Shown here piece after piece: positions 1 to 12,800 of a stretch of 61,849 nt of DNA. Source of the stretch: Gnetum montanum (Eukaryota; Streptophyta; Gnetopsida; Gnetales; Gnetaceae); assembly GCA_015680685.1 (NCBI GenBank), contig MNCI01024161.1, positions 37,870 to 99,718 on the forward strand, read 5' to 3'. Within the stretch, counting starts at the first letter, position 1, and each line of letters starts with the position of its first letter. Both the position numbers and the translations under genes were made by a program. The notes under the pieces are model-generated. The model did no database searches. It saw only the letters and a list, made by a program, of their open reading frames with translations, and was not told the origin of the DNA.

Positions 1-1360
1 CCCCGACGGTGACCTTATCCCCAAGGTAACCCAAGGCAGTTCCACTAACCCTTAACATATTATCCAAGTGGAATCCCATCACAACCTATTGAGCAACACC
101 AACAGTGGCAATACCCACAATCATGGGGGATGCCACCACCAAGGCAACAATACCCCTACCAGCAACCAGATCCATATGGCTACTACGTGTAGCAGCCAAT
201 CTCTCCACGTGACTCTGTTGGTCACGTGACATCACAATGTCACTACCAATCTTGAGAGTATTATAGGACTCCTTCTCCTAGGGGAGATAACCCACAGACA
301 TACCATCCTCCAAATCCATCCGCAACTCTCACACCGATAGCCCCATTACCACCCACTCCAGCAATGCAAGGGGAACTCCCCACTCAACTCCAGCAATGTA
401 ATGCTACAAGGGTTGTGAATCTTCAACCCACTACTAGTTCTGACAACCGTATGAAGAGAAGACCTTTCTTTAGAACCAACAATCCAATCAAGCCCTCACA
501 ACCATAAGCGATTGAACCTTTGAATGCCTCCCCATCAAATAAGGCTTTAGAGCTCACTTCAAACCAAAAATCAAGCTCAATGCACACAGTTATGTTAACA
601 CATGTTGTTACTGACTAGATTAAGGAGGGCCACCTTCCCAGGAAATTCTCTGACCCCGAAAGCCCTCTAATCCATCTCCAAGTCGCTAGGAATGAACCAT
701 GTAAAGCTCTTCTGGACTTAGGTTCCGAAGTCAACTTAATATCACAAGAGATGTACAAAACCTAGAACCTGCCTCCATTAAAGAAGAGAAATATTCACCT
801 AGAGCTGGCCGACCAGTCCATCACTATTCCCTTAGGACTGGTGGAGGAAATCGTTACCATTGTGTGTGGGTGGTCATACCCAATTGATTTCCTAGTGATA
901 CAAGTAAACAATGATAAAGGGGACTTCCCAATAATAATGGGAAGGGCATGGCTAAGTACCATAAATGCATGCCTAGGAATCCATGATCTTTCCCTGGAAA
1001 TATCTAAGGAAAATGCTTTTGGGAAGATCGAGAAGACGAAACTTCCATGCATCACATACAGTGATACAGGGTGTGATTGCGTACAAGAATGTTCAGCATT
1101 ACCTGCATGCAACCGGTGTGCACAAGAAATTTACATACAAAAGTGCCTATATGTAGCAACCACACAACAAGAAGACACCCAGTGGTTGATAGTTGGTCAA
1201 GAGAGCAACTCACCAACATGCATGGAACTAACTGAGAGAACAACTTGCGCTCATGTCGAAAGCATAGATACATTGAAGCAAGAGCGTCATCAACTTCCAA
1301 ACTTGAACCTAAAAACATCAATGGGGGGAAGCTAGAAATTCCTAAACAATTCAAACAAGT
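1..1360 (+). pseudogene. gag-protease remnant of element A
   Basis: Decayed gag C-terminal part (about 1-600) followed by a retropepsin-like domain. The protease active-site region reads LDLGSEVNLIS near 715-755 (family motif D-S/T-G, here D-L-G), and the flap-distal motif IIMGRAWL lies near 930-955. An open stretch of 164 codons (841-1335) covers the second half of the protease and its linker to RT. Earlier parts carry in-frame TAG stops. Related copies lie at 7047-8099 (-) and about 28,000-28,850 (+). No catalytic RT follows, because the frame passes directly to integrase C-terminal sequence. Confidence 0.75.
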
Positions 1361-3389
1361 GCTCTGATAAGAGATTACTAGTCAATGTGCAATAGACCAA
1401 ATCTTTCCATGAACTTAAAATGGCCAATGCACATAATACCTTTGAGAAGGGACGACCCTGCTCATTATTTCGAATCTCCCCCTTCCAACTCAGTCATGGG
1501 GGAGATGGTCAACTATGCTGATCATTTGAGGCTCTTAGTTCCTTTTTAAGTTTTTGTTTTACACATTTTTATTTTACAAATTTATTTAACTTTTCTCATT
1601 TTTATTTTGCAACATTGTTTATACTCTTTCATTTCTTTGTGTGTTTGTTTATTTTGTTAGGCTTATCACCTAATAAGTGCCCCTAATGGTGGTATGAATT
1701 GTATTCTATTGATTTCCAATGTTTGGTTTTTACCTTTGAGTTATAATGTTGATACTAAGGTATGCTTCTTTTGATATAACAGGAAATGAGTCCATGTCAT
1801 CCATGCATCCATGAATTCCTATGGTTTCTCTTGGCTTGGAACGGTAAAGTCCCTTTCTTAATAATAGAATTATCAATGAATTGGTGATTGAGCAGTTCTC
1901 AAACTAAGGAAGGACTCAAGGTCTGAAAAGGGTGTGACTTCAACGAGATTTGATGCATTTGTGCTAGCCATTCTCTTGGGTGCTTGGACATTTTCTTCTT
2001 GATTTTTCCTTACCATTTCGATGTTTCTCCATTATCGAGAAGTTGAGGTAATAAAAATAATAAGTCTTTACATGGTGTGGTTCTCACGCAAAAAAAAAAA
2101 TAGTGAGAATTCAAAGCACACCCCTTAGATGAAATAACCATCTAGGCTACAAGCACTGGTTATGGAACTAAACAAACATGTTCCCTCTAACTACGTCCCT
2201 TTCTCACTTCCTACCTTTTCCTTCCTCATTTCTTCGAAATGGTGGTGACTCTTTGGCGAAAGCATTCTTACTACTTCAAGTGGATGGATTGGCCAAGTGT
2301 ATTAATTTGAAGTCACAAAATGTGGATTATTTGAGGCTAGATTTGGAATGAGATCTACTAAGTCACATTAACCATAAATACATAAGGGGCTGTACACCAC
2401 CTTGTTCTTGGAACTCCATTCCATTCTCTTCTCCTCATCATTCTTTCTCCATTTTCCACCTCATTGCCAATTGTATCAATAGTCTATATTTTGGTTGACG
2501 CATTGTTTTCTTTTTGGGTAAACTCTTAGGGTTAAGACTTTAACTATTGCTTCCAAATGATATTTCCAGAGCCTATGCACTCTTTGAATGTGGGACTATC
2601 AGGGCATTAAGGGCATGAGCCTACTTTGGGGAGGACCCACTGGCATTCCTACTTGGTGCATTAGTTAACTTCTTTCCCTTAAACATTTCTGCAATCAACA
2701 TTTATTTTGTTCGTTTCCACCTCTAACATCCCTTTTATCGGTGTTGCCGTTGTTTCTTTTTCTTCATCTTTCTTATCCCTTATATTTTTCCATTCTATCG
2801 CCATCGAAGGTTCACTCTTAGTCATGGGGGTCCTGGTCCAATTTTTTCAATTTTCTCCTAACCCCTACACCTTACACCTTTAATAGTCACCAATATTATA
2901 TCTCCAGAATCTGTATTAGCCATATCACAACTCAGCTAATGAACTGTACACCAAGGCAAGGTATCAACTGCATTGTGATTTATTTACCCTTGCTAATATG
3001 TGACTGTGTTGCAATCATACGACAATGGATTGGAGTTGGAGAAAACACTTAGGATGGACTGGTGCTGGAACAGTCATGCAAAGGAACAAGATCGATGGCA
3101 CAGTTATGGATGGACAATGGAAGGCGCAATTTTGGCATCAGCAGCAACACATCTTCTTTTTCTTCTCTCTCTCTCTCTCTTCTCCCTTAGCTGCCAAATA
3201 AGGCCTGATGTCAAATGTGTATAGTGTTCACTCTTATGGTCATGAACACTAATCTTGCTATGTATTGTAATGATCATCCGTTCACACATCATCCCATTCA
3301 CCATTAGTGTCATTCAAGTCAATAATCCCATACCTTCCCAATATTTTGTAAGAAACTCGAGAACAAGTTTTCATTCAGTCATGGGGGTA
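1..3389 (+). mobile_element. Element A: Ty3/gypsy internal region, 5' part outside window, pol deleted
   Basis: Internal part of a Tat/Athila-like Ty3/gypsy element. It begins inside gag, runs through the protease, then jumps straight to the last codons of integrase near 1360-1371 and on into a non-coding post-integrase region. The neighbouring copies B and E have RT, RNase H and integrase in between. The 3' end is a purine-rich GGGGGTA directly before the LTR at 3390. The post-integrase stretch 1400-3389 has no gene: it holds a T-rich tract (about 1541-1660) and sequence alignable by eye with 31,700-33,100 of element E, but it lacks E's extra 3' reading frame. The junction between protease and integrase end is seen; that it arose by deletion is inferred. 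Confidence 0.8.
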
Positions 3390-4155
3390 TGATGAGCCAC
3401 GATATCGCGGCCTGCTGCAATGTCTATAAATAAGAGGCGGCTGTCCCTATTCTATGCACTTAGACTTGAACCCTTAGCTAAACTCTTGTAGTTTTGCCAT
3501 TCCAGAGTTAGAATAATTTCCATGTGCCTGCAGTAGGAGTCTTAAAGCGAAAAGATCTTTATTCGAGAAAATTGCACCTAAGCACACATTTATGTACGGC
3601 AAATAAAGACAAACTTTATGATAAACTTTGCAGCATATGGACTAAGCTAAATAGTAATTAATTATTGTTGAATGTTTAAATGCTTCCTTAGTTAATTAAT
3701 CTCTTTCAACCCTTGACTCTCCTAGTTAAGTACACTCAGTATGACTGCTTCAAGCATGTGTGTAGCGCTTGGTAACCTAGTAATGATTAACATTTGGTAA
3801 TCCCAGCAGTGTTACACTAGTTCAGAATGTGTGCAGCAAGTGGGAATGGATACTGGTGTTAGGAACAATTAGAACTTAGTTAGTAAATAGTTAATGTAAG
3901 TTAGTCACTTAGTTCTCCTTACCTTCCCTCATTAGCATAAGACATTAAAAATATAAAAGATAAAAAAATCATATACCTCAAGCTTACTTAACCATACAAT
4001 CGTGACAAGACAAGTAAGTTTGGGAAGACAGCGATTGATTAACCTTAAGTGTTCCATTAAGGTGTGTAAGCACTAAGTCCTTGGAGTTCAACCAAATCAC
4101 GCGTAAAATGCTTGTATTCGTATGGTTGAGTGTAAGGGTACCTCACCACTCATCA
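3390..4155 (+). repeat. 3' LTR of element A (GATATC type)
   Basis: 766-bp LTR from TGATGAGCCACG to CACTCATCA, so TG...CA ends with the extended inverted ends TGATGAG/CTCATCA. U3 is short, with one GATATCGCGG palindrome-like module, then the TATA box TATAAATAAGAGG near 3425. R holds the conserved block CTCTTGTAGTTTTGCCATT and a poly(A) signal AATAAAG near 3602. U5 has two copies of a motif like GCTTGGTAACCTAGTAA. It is preceded by a polypurine tract. The sequence after 4155 is inverted integrase of element B, so A inserted into B; the matching left target duplication is outside the window. Confidence 0.88.
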
Positions 4156-4159
4156 GTTG

Positions 4160-7100
4160 CCCACCAAGAGACGTAGTATTGGTACTAGCTATTCTAAGCT
4201 CATGGAAAGGTTTGGTTTGTTGGATATTGACCAAAAATTTCTTATCTGGGCTCTCAGGTTTGTAAATCATCATGGCCCCTAGAGAAAAAGTTGCATAAAT
4301 AATATAAGGTCCTTCCCACAGCGTTTAAAATTTAGTGCATTGTGGCACATGTGTGGGATTCTAATACAGAACCTTATCTCCTATTTGATATTTAACTTTC
4401 CTAATTTTCAAGTCATGAAGTCATTTATTGAAGACCTTGTGCAATTTGTTAGATGACAGGGTGGCTAATCGGTTCTCATCTAGCAAGTTAAGAGTCATTA
4501 ACCATTCTTTTTGTGCTAGATCAAGATCAAGGTTGAGATCACAAGCCATAGATAGTGTATGGAGTTCAGCCTGAATAGGAAGCATTGGTAATTTACCATA
4601 CACTAACTCATAGGGAGAGTAGCCTATAAGGAGTTTCCATGTGAAGCAGTATGCCCAAAGAGCATCATTCAATTTGGTGCTCCAATCTCACCTATACTTG
4701 CTAATAGTTCTTGTTAATATCTTTGTAATCTCCCTATTGGTGACCTTAGCTTTACCATTTTCTTGAGGATGGTATGGTGTAGTCAATTTGTGTTCAACCC
4801 CTAAGCATTGCATCAGCTTCCAAAAAGTTGCTCTTGGAAAATGTCTACCATTGTAAGAAATAAGTGCACGAGGCATGCCAAACCTATTTATGATTTGTTG
4901 TTGAACAAATCGTGTAGTTGTAGATGATGTACAATCCTTAACCGTGGCCGCTTCTATCCATTTTGTAAAGTAGTCAATAGTAACAATGATTTAAGCTTTC
5001 CCATTAGACATTGGTGTAATGGGCCCCATAAAATCAATTTCCCATATGTCGCAGGGTTCTAAAGGTTGAATCCATTATTGCAGATCCTTCATTCTAGCAG
5101 TCATCCCCCCATCACGTTGACAACACTCACAAGATTGGACAATATGATGCACATCCCAAAACAATGTAGGCTAATAATATCCTGCAAGTAGGATTTTAAG
5201 GACTATTCGTCTCCTAGCATAATGACCCCCATAAGGACCCTCATGAGCATCTTGGAGAACTTGCAGTTGATTTATATTAGTAATGCACCATCGAACCAAG
5301 CCATTGGGACACACTTTATAAAGTTGCCCATTGATCTCCATAAAATACTTGGCTTGGTGAAGGAACTGTTGTTTCTTTTTAGCGTCTAACTCTTGTGGTG
5401 TTTGTTGTGTAAGGAGATAGGTGAGAATACAACTATATTAATTTTTTTCCATGGTCGATTGGTTAGTTACTACACTTGAAAAGAGGATTTCATCAAGGAA
5501 ATGATCTAAAATTGGATACTCATCCTTTTTGTTGTCCCATTGAACCAAGATAAATGATCAGCAACTATGTTCTCGTTGTCGTTTTGATCAATCATTGTCA
5601 GGTCAAACTCTTGTAAGATTAAGAGCCATCATATGATGCGAGGGCTCACCATTGGTTTATTCATTAGGTACCTTATTACACTATGATCTATATGCACGAA
5701 TACCTTATAGCCCAAGACATAGTACCTAAATTTTTCTAGTGCAAACACTATAGCCATTAATTCTTTCTCTGTTGTAGTGTAGTTGAGTTGTGCACCAATA
5801 GTACTCCTACTTGCATAGTGGATGTAATAAGGACATTTTTTGTCATCTAACTGTGTAAGTACAACTCCTCAAGCATAGTTGGACGCATTAGTCATTATGT
5901 GGAATGGTCTGAACCAGTCAGGAGCTTGTAGAATGGGTGTTTCTACGAGCTTCTGTTTTAAAGTTTGGAAGGCTAGTTTGCATTCCCTGGTCCATTTGAA
6001 AGGTATGTCCTTTTTCGTTAGTTCAACCAATGGTTTTGCAACCTTAGAAAAGTTCACAAAAAAGCATCTATAGTAGCGAGTGTGCCGAAGGAATGACTGA
6101 ATATCTTTTATAGTTTCAGGTTGCCAAATAATTCCTTGGATAACTTTGTCCTTTTCAAGGTCTACCTCTATCCCTATTTGTGAGATCTTATGCCCTAATA
6201 CTATACCTTTTTGGACCATTAAATGGTTTTTTTCCAATTGAGCCTTAAACTGATTTCTACACATCACTTTAGTACTTACTCTAACCAATCCAAGGCTTTA
6301 TCAAAGTAGAAGTCATCCATGAAGACTTCCACCCCATGTTCTATCTACTGCCAGAATATGCTTAGAAGTAATCATTGAAATGTTGTAGGGGCATTACACA
6401 AGCCAAATGGCATCTNCCCATTTTCTATCTACTGCCAGAATATGCTTAGAAGTAATCATTGAAATGTTGTAGGGGCATTACACAAGCCAAATGGCATCTG
6501 TTTGTATGCAAATGTTCCCCAAGGACTACTGAATGTAGTCTTGGCTTGGTCTTCTAGGGCTATTTATATTTGGTTGTACCCACTGTACCCATCCAGAAAA
6601 CTATAGTAGCGATGCCCTACAATGGTGCCTAAGACTGGGTCCACGAATGGCAATGGAAAGTGGTCTTTGAATGTTGCCATATTCAGTAGCCTAAAGTCTA
6701 TGCACACCCTCCATTTACCTCCCTTTTTAGGCATAATAACTAACGGACTAACCCATTCACTATCAGCAATGGGGTATATGAACCCAGCTTTTAGAAGCTG
6801 TTTGATTTCTTCCTTAACCACTTGCTTAAGCTTTGACTTCAATCGCCTTTGCAGTTGTCGTCGAGGCTTCATGGAGGGATCAGTGTAAATTCTGTGCTAG
6901 CATATCCTAGGATCTATTCCAATTAATTTGGGATATGACCAAGTGAAGGCTTTCGACCATTTGTTTATTACCTTTAGCAGTCTCTCTTTTTGTTGCAGAG
7001 TGAGCTTAGTGTTAATAATTATTAATTTTTCATTCTTAAGAAACATCTATTCCAAACTGGTGTGCAATGGTTTTAACTCAAGGGGCTCCTGCTTAAGCTT

Positions 7101-7860
7101 ATCAGGGATTTCTAACTTTCCCCAGTTGATATTTTTAATGTCAGGACTTGGAAGTTGGCGATGGACTTGCTCTAATGTGTCTATGCTATTGATGTAAGCG
7201 CAAGTTAAACCCTCAGTTGGTTCCATGCATATAGTTGAACTACTCTCTTGATCAGCTGTCAGCCACTGGGTGCCTTCTTGTCTAATGGCTACTGCATACA
7301 AGGATCTTTGTATATTAGTCACTTGTGCACACTGATTGGATGCAGGCAATGTTAAACGTTGCACGAACCATGACTTCTGCATGTAATTACACCCTTTGTC
7401 ACTGTATGCAATGCATGGGACTTTCTTCTTCTCAACCTTCCGAAACATATTTTCCTTTGATATTTCCAGGGAAAGATCATAGATTCCTAGGTGCACATCA
7501 AATGTGCTTAGCCATGCTCTTCCCATTATGATTGGAAAGTCCCCCTTACCATTTTTCACCTAAATCACTAAGAAGTCAACTAGATATGACCACCCACAAA
7601 CAGTGGTAACAATGTCCTCCACTAGCCCTAATGGGACAATGGTGGACTAGTCGACCAACTCTAAATGAATGTTCCTCTTTTTTAGTGAAGGCAGGTTCCA
7701 AGCGTTGTACATTTCTTGAGAGATTAGGTTGACACCAGAACCTAAATCCAAAAGATCCTTACATGGTTCATTCCCAAAGATTTGTAAATATATAAGAGGA
7801 CTTCTAAGATCAGAAAATTTCCTAGGAAGATGGCTAGCCTTAATCCAATCGATGACGACA
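4160..7860 (-). pseudogene. pol of element B (protease, RT, RNase H, integrase), broken
   Basis: From 5' to 3' on the minus strand. The protease (about 7850-7050) has LDLGSGVNLIS and IIMGRAWL. RT (about 6890-5900) has SEWVSPLVIMPKKGG, RVCIDFRLLN and an intact catalytic-type FMDDF near 6315. The RT-RNase H connection has HTRYYRCFFVNFSKVAKPL. RNase H covers about 5880-5500. Integrase (about 5250-4190) has a zinc-finger-like region, a core with SYNGRHF in place of the usual S-D-N-G, and the C-terminal motif ALWAYCFTWKLLIGYSPYELVYGK. No chromodomain is seen. Several stops and frameshifts break it, and an assembly artefact duplicates RT sequence around 6416. Domain order RT-RNase H-integrase marks Ty3/gypsy; the motif wording fits the non-chromovirus Tat/Athila branch. 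Confidence 0.82.
6339..6499. repeat. 77-bp direct repeat around one unknown base (likely assembly artefact)
   Basis: The block TTCTATCTACTGCCAGAATA... occurs at 6339-6415 and again at 6423-6499, apparently identical, separated by a single n (6416) and a few bases. It lies in the RT of element B, where related copies have the block once. Identical overlapping ends either side of an n are what an unmerged contig join leaves. Confidence 0.75.
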
Positions 7861-10356
7861 TGAGTTAACATGACCATATGTGTTGGATGCAGTGTTTGGC
7901 CTAAAGGGAGCTCTAAAGTTTTGATTGGTAATGAGGTGTCTAAAGGATTAGCCACTTGTGGTTGCAAGGGCTTAGTTGGATTGTTGGTTCTGAAGAAAGG
8001 TCTTTCCTTCATGCAGTTGTCAAAACCAATAGTAGATTGAGAGTTAACAACCCTCGTAGCATTATGTTGTTGTGGCTGGGCAGGGAGTTCACCTTGCATA
8101 GCTAAAGCAGGTGGTAATGGAGATATGGGTGGAAGAGGTGCAACCAGATGGAAAGGGTAGTATGTCTATGGAACATCACCCCTAGGAAAAGGAGTCCTAT
8201 AGTACTCATAGGCTTGTTAGTGAGGTTGAGGAGTGACGCAACCAGTAGAGTCACGTGGGTAAGGATACTATTGCCGTGGTGGTGGCATTCCCCATGATTG
8301 TGAGTATTGCCACTATTGGTACTACTCGATTGGTTGTCGTGGAGTTCCACTTGGATAATATGTTAAGGGTTGGTGGAACTACCTTGGGTTACCTTGAGGA
8401 TAAGGTAACCTTTGGGGTGTTTGCCTTTTGTTTAATTGTGGGTTGAGTGCATACACCCCAAACTCCTATAGATGCGAGATTATAGGGTAACATCTCTTAA
8501 GATGGTCATATTAGCATATCTTGCATCCACTATCATTGTCTATATCCAAATCCATAAGCTCTTCGATGATGGCAACTTTGCGCTTGCCCTTCTTACATGC
8601 ATATTATACTTCTCTCTTTTTTTTTCTTTATCATTCACTACCTTGCTCTCTAGACTCCTCTACTACTTTGATAATGGTATGAAATTTATCATCTAGGAAG
8701 TCCCACATTTGGTCCACCTTTGCCGATACTTCTAATGCAAGTTTTTGAATGGGCAAATTTTTCTTATTCACCATCTCTTCGAGTGGCGACTCTTCTTCAT
8801 CCTCACAAAATCTTACTCCCTTCTTTTAGAGGGAAGGATCTCTATTATATTCCTCCACACTATCTCTTTTCTATAACTCACCTTCTTCTTTAGCAGCTTA
8901 CTCCAATAATCTTTGTACTTGATGGGTCCTAAGCTCGAATAGTCTTCCTTAGGCATAAGTCCCAAGGGTTCTTCATGTTTCATGCCTAGTTGATACCTCT
9001 GCAAATAACCATGGCTAGGAAAACTATGTAATAGTGCATAATATCGGTCCATGGTAGCATCCAAAGGTTCATGTCTTCCTTGTTTCTAGCCTTGGATTTA
9101 CTTTTGTAGGTTGGACACTCGAGAGTACGTTTCATACTTATCGTTGAACAATTCTAACATGGTACTCCACCTATGAATGGATTCTAGTTCTAAAGACTAG
9201 TACCAACCTTCTGCTTCTTTGATTAGCATCTATGGAAATAACTTTAATTTTTTCCATTTTTTTCTATGTTTTGTACGGCACATGCATCATGAAATGCTTG
9301 TAGATGACTTTGAGGATCAGCGTTGTATCCCCCTTCAAATCGTGGGATATTGTTCATGTCTAATCTCTTGATCCTACTATCCTTTTGGTGCCTTGTTGGG
9401 ATCCTAATGGCCTTAGTTATGTCTAACATACTTTGAGTAGTAAGTAGGGGTTCATCGTGTTCGTCTCATCTGTGGTGTCTATGATGCCCATGTTGTTCCC
9501 TACTCTCCTTTCTCTCATAGTGTGTTTCTCTAGAGTCCCCTTGTCCCCTTTCTCGACTATTTTTTCTATGACTCCCATTTCGCTTACCCTTATCCTTATG
9601 GTCTTTTTCTTTATGACTACATCCAAATCCTGAAGGAGAGGGTGAAGCAGATGATGAAGGTGAAGAAGAAGAAGGACTATCAAGACGATGGTGCCTACTT
9701 CCTTCTCTTTAGTGGTTGCAGCCTCGATCACGATTACGATTGGAATGTCCATCTTTGTCATGTGTTCATGTTCCTTTTTTAGATCCTTTATATTTGTCAG
9801 TACCAGAATTCAGGTTATGGATAGTTAAGTAAATATTCTAATACCCAACCCCTTGACTAAAGTTAATGGGAGGAACATCGTTGTGTGGTCGACTGCCTGA
9901 GGCAGGTTCACCACCCTCATTTTCGCTTAGGACATGTGGGACATTCTACGACAACTTTCCCTTCATGGATTCATGATGTCTCTCCTGTTGTAAATCCCTT
10001 TGATGTTGTGCCTCCATGGATTGATACTCTCTTGAGTCATGATCATGCACAACGTACTCTACCTATAAGTGTTACATACCAATTTGTGTGAGATCATGAA
10101 GAAGCATGCCCGAGACAGAGCGATCAGGAGGTAACACTATGTTACCTTCTAAATCTCGCCAATGCAATTGTTCATCCTAGTGGAGAATAAAGGTAAAGTT
10201 CAGTACATATTCATCAAGATGAACATATACCACACAAAATTGTTGAGGGACTGGTGGATTATCATGTATACTATGCCTTCGATTGTTTCTTGTATCAGAC
10301 CTAGGTGGTAAAACACTTTCGTACAAAGAAGGAGATATGATTGTCTATTTAGTGTG
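7861..10356 (-). pseudogene. gag of element B, broken
   Basis: Decayed gag polyprotein read on the minus strand from about 10,356. The N-terminal part (10,330-10,080) includes YVHLDEYVLNFTFILH, alignable with the gag starts of D, E and G. Then a Ser-, His- and Arg-rich low-complexity stretch (9760-9430), then the capsid-like core with MNNIPRFEGGYNADPQSHLQ and FHDACAVQNIEK (9400-9250; Retrotrans_gag-like). After it comes a Pro/Tyr/Gln-rich tail leading to protease. The initiator region appears lost (ATA in place of ATG, and a TAG). I see no CCHC zinc knuckle. Confidence 0.7.
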
Positions 10357-10484
10357 CAATGTATTATATATTATTATCTATTTTTTTTCTTGTAACCAAC
10401 CCTAAGGGTTCATTCCAACGATGAGAAATATTTCCTAAGTTCTAATTATCGCACAAACAACGAAGTCCACAGCAACAGTGCCAG

Positions 10485-11306
10485 TGATGATGGTGAGGTA
10501 TCCCTATGCTCAACCATACGAATACAAGCATCCATGCATGATCCAGTCAAATTCCAAGGACTAAGTGCTTATGCACCTTTGTAGAATAAGGATGGGTTGA
10601 TCAATCGTTGTCTTCCCAAGCTTACTTGTATGACACGATTGTATGGTTAGGTAAACTTGAGGTACATGATTTTTATAGTTTTTATGTTTTTGTGTCCTAG
10701 TGTTACAAAGGGAGGAGAGAGATAACTAAGTAACTAATTTTGATTTAACTACTCAATTATGCTTTAACTAGTCCTAACACCAGCATTCATTCTCACTTTC
10801 TGTACACATCCTGAACTAGTGCAACACTACTGAGATTGCCAAATGCTAATCGTTACTGGGTTACCAAGCATTACATGCATGCTCAAAGTGATTGTACTGA
10901 GTGTGCTTACTTAGGAGAGTTGTAGGGTGAGAGAGAAAACATTAATTAACTAAGGAAAGGATTAAGTAATAGTAATTAACATTAATTAATCTATTCTAAA
11001 TGTTGCAAGGTTTATCACAAAGTTCGTCTTTATTGCCGTGCACAAGGTGTGCTCAGGTACACAATGCTTGAAGAAAGATCCGTTCACTTTATGACTCCTA
11101 CTGTGGGCGCTCAGAAATAATTCTATCTCTGGAAAGGGAAAAAGGTAAGAGTTTGGGTAAGGGACTAAGACTAACTATGCAAACCAAGTGCGCCCACCTC
11201 TTATTTATAGGCAATGAGGTAGGCTGCAATATCGTGTACGCAATATCGCATAGAAGCCTCCGATATCACATTCATGATATCGTGGATGTGATATCACGAC
11301 TCATCA
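10485..11306 (-). repeat. 5' LTR of element B (GATATC type)
   Basis: 822 bp. Read on the minus strand it runs TGATGAGTCGTGATATC... to ...CACCATCATCA. U3 (11,215-11,306) holds several GATATC modules, then the TATA box (RC of CTCTTATTTATAGG near 11,203). The R block is at about 11,100-11,180. Immediately inside the element (10,467-10,484) is TGGCACTGTTGCTGTGGA, which resembles the complement of the plant tRNA-Asp 3' end. Confidence 0.87.
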
Positions 11307-12800
11307 AAAAATACTAAGAACCAAGTGTTGAAATGTTACAGGAGCATTACACAAATTGAATGGCATCTTACAATATGCAAAAGTCCCCCAAGGACTCATG
11401 AATGTTATCTTGGGCTAATCTTCTAGTGTAATTTGGATTTGGTTATAACCACTATAACCATCGAAGAAACTATACTAACAATGCTCGGATATGGTGTCTA
11501 ACACTTGATCCACAAATGGCAATGGAAAATGATCTTTAAATGTTTTCATGTTCAATAGCCTAAAGTCGATGCAGACCCACCATTTGCTACCTTTCTTTAG
11601 CACGATTATGAGTGGGCTAACCAACTCACTATCTACAATGGGATAGATGAACCCTGCCTTGAGGAGTTGTTTAATTTCCTTCTTGATGATCTACTTCAAT
11701 TTAGGGTTTAGTTGTCTCTGCAACTGCCTTCTAGGCTTTATGGCTAGGTTGGTGTAAATACAATGCTAGCATATCCTTGGATCAATTCCTATTAGCTTAG
11801 GATATGACCAAGTAAAGGTTGTTGATCATTTGTTAATAACCTTTAACAACTTTTCTTTTTGTTCAGGAGCAAGTTTGGCATTAATTATGATCAGTTTACC
11901 AAATTGTTTAAAAATGCATATTCCATACTGGCCAATAAATTTTTTAGCTCTAGGGGCTCCTGCTTGAAGTTATCAAGGATTTCCAACTCTCCCTAACAGG
12001 TATCATCATCTTCATCAGAGAGTTGGGGATGAACTTGTTCAAGTTTATCCATGCTTTCAATGTAAGCACATGTTAGGCTCTCAGTTGGTTATATGCATAA
12101 TGTGTTGCTATCTAAGTTAGCTATCAGCCACTGGGTGCCCTCCTATTTTGTGGCTGTTGTGTACAGACACCTTTAAATATTGATTTCCTGTGCAGACTGA
12201 TTGCATGCTTTAATGTATGTACTTTTGATGGACCAAATCTTTTACACACAATTGCACCCATTATCAATGTATGTGATGCATGGAATATGCTTCTTCTCTA
12301 TCTTGCCCAATTCATTTTCCTTGGATATTTCTAGAGAGAGATCACTTATACCCATACGTGCGTTGACCATGCTTAACTAAGCTCTACCCATAATGATGGA
12401 GAAGTCACTTTTGTAGTTTTCAACCTTGATCACTAAAAAATTAGTAGGATAGGACCACCCACAAAGTGTAGTCACAGTGTTCTCTACTAATTCCAAAGGA
12501 ACAATAATTGATTAATCTATCAATTCTAGATAAATGTTACTCTTCTTAAGAGGTGGTAGGCTCCAAGCCTTGCACATATCATGGGAGATGAGATAAACTC
12601 CAGAACCAATGTTAAGAAGAGCCTTACATGACTCATGTCTAGTGATCTACAGGTAAATGAGTGGACTTCCTGGGTCAGATCTTTTGGTGGGAAGATTGCC
12701 AACCTTGATCTAGTCAGAAACAACATGAGTTAGCATCACAATGTGAATCTGAGGTAGTAGTTGGTTTGAAGGGCACTCAAAAGTATTTGATGCAGAGGAT
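11307..12800 (-). pseudogene. protease and partial RT of element C, broken
   Basis: Minus-strand remnants. RT (about 11,760-11,320) aligns with B at SEW/VSPL, RVxIDFRLLN and the FxDGYSGYNQI-like region. Protease (about 12,750-12,000) shows GSGVYLISHDMCKAW and an IIMGRAWL-like motif near 12,390. Stop codons and frameshifts are frequent. The right neighbour is C's gag, the left neighbour the LTR of B. Confidence 0.68.

Larger units (their letters stand above)
4156..11306 (-). mobile_element. Element B: Ty3/gypsy element, 3' part cut off by element A
   Basis: Minus-strand Tat/Athila-like element. Reading down from its 5' LTR (10,485-11,306) come a tRNA-Asp-like primer site, a leader, gag, protease, RT, RNase H and integrase. 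It stops at 4156 where element A's LTR begins, so its own 3' LTR should lie left of the window. It is inserted into the RT region of element C: C sequence resumes at 11,307. Of the local copies this one keeps the most open pol segments. Confidence 0.85.

Noticed and set aside
3155-3185. CT microsatellite (TCTCTCTCTCTC) as promoter element
   Set aside because: Short simple repeat inside element A with no TATA or gene after it.
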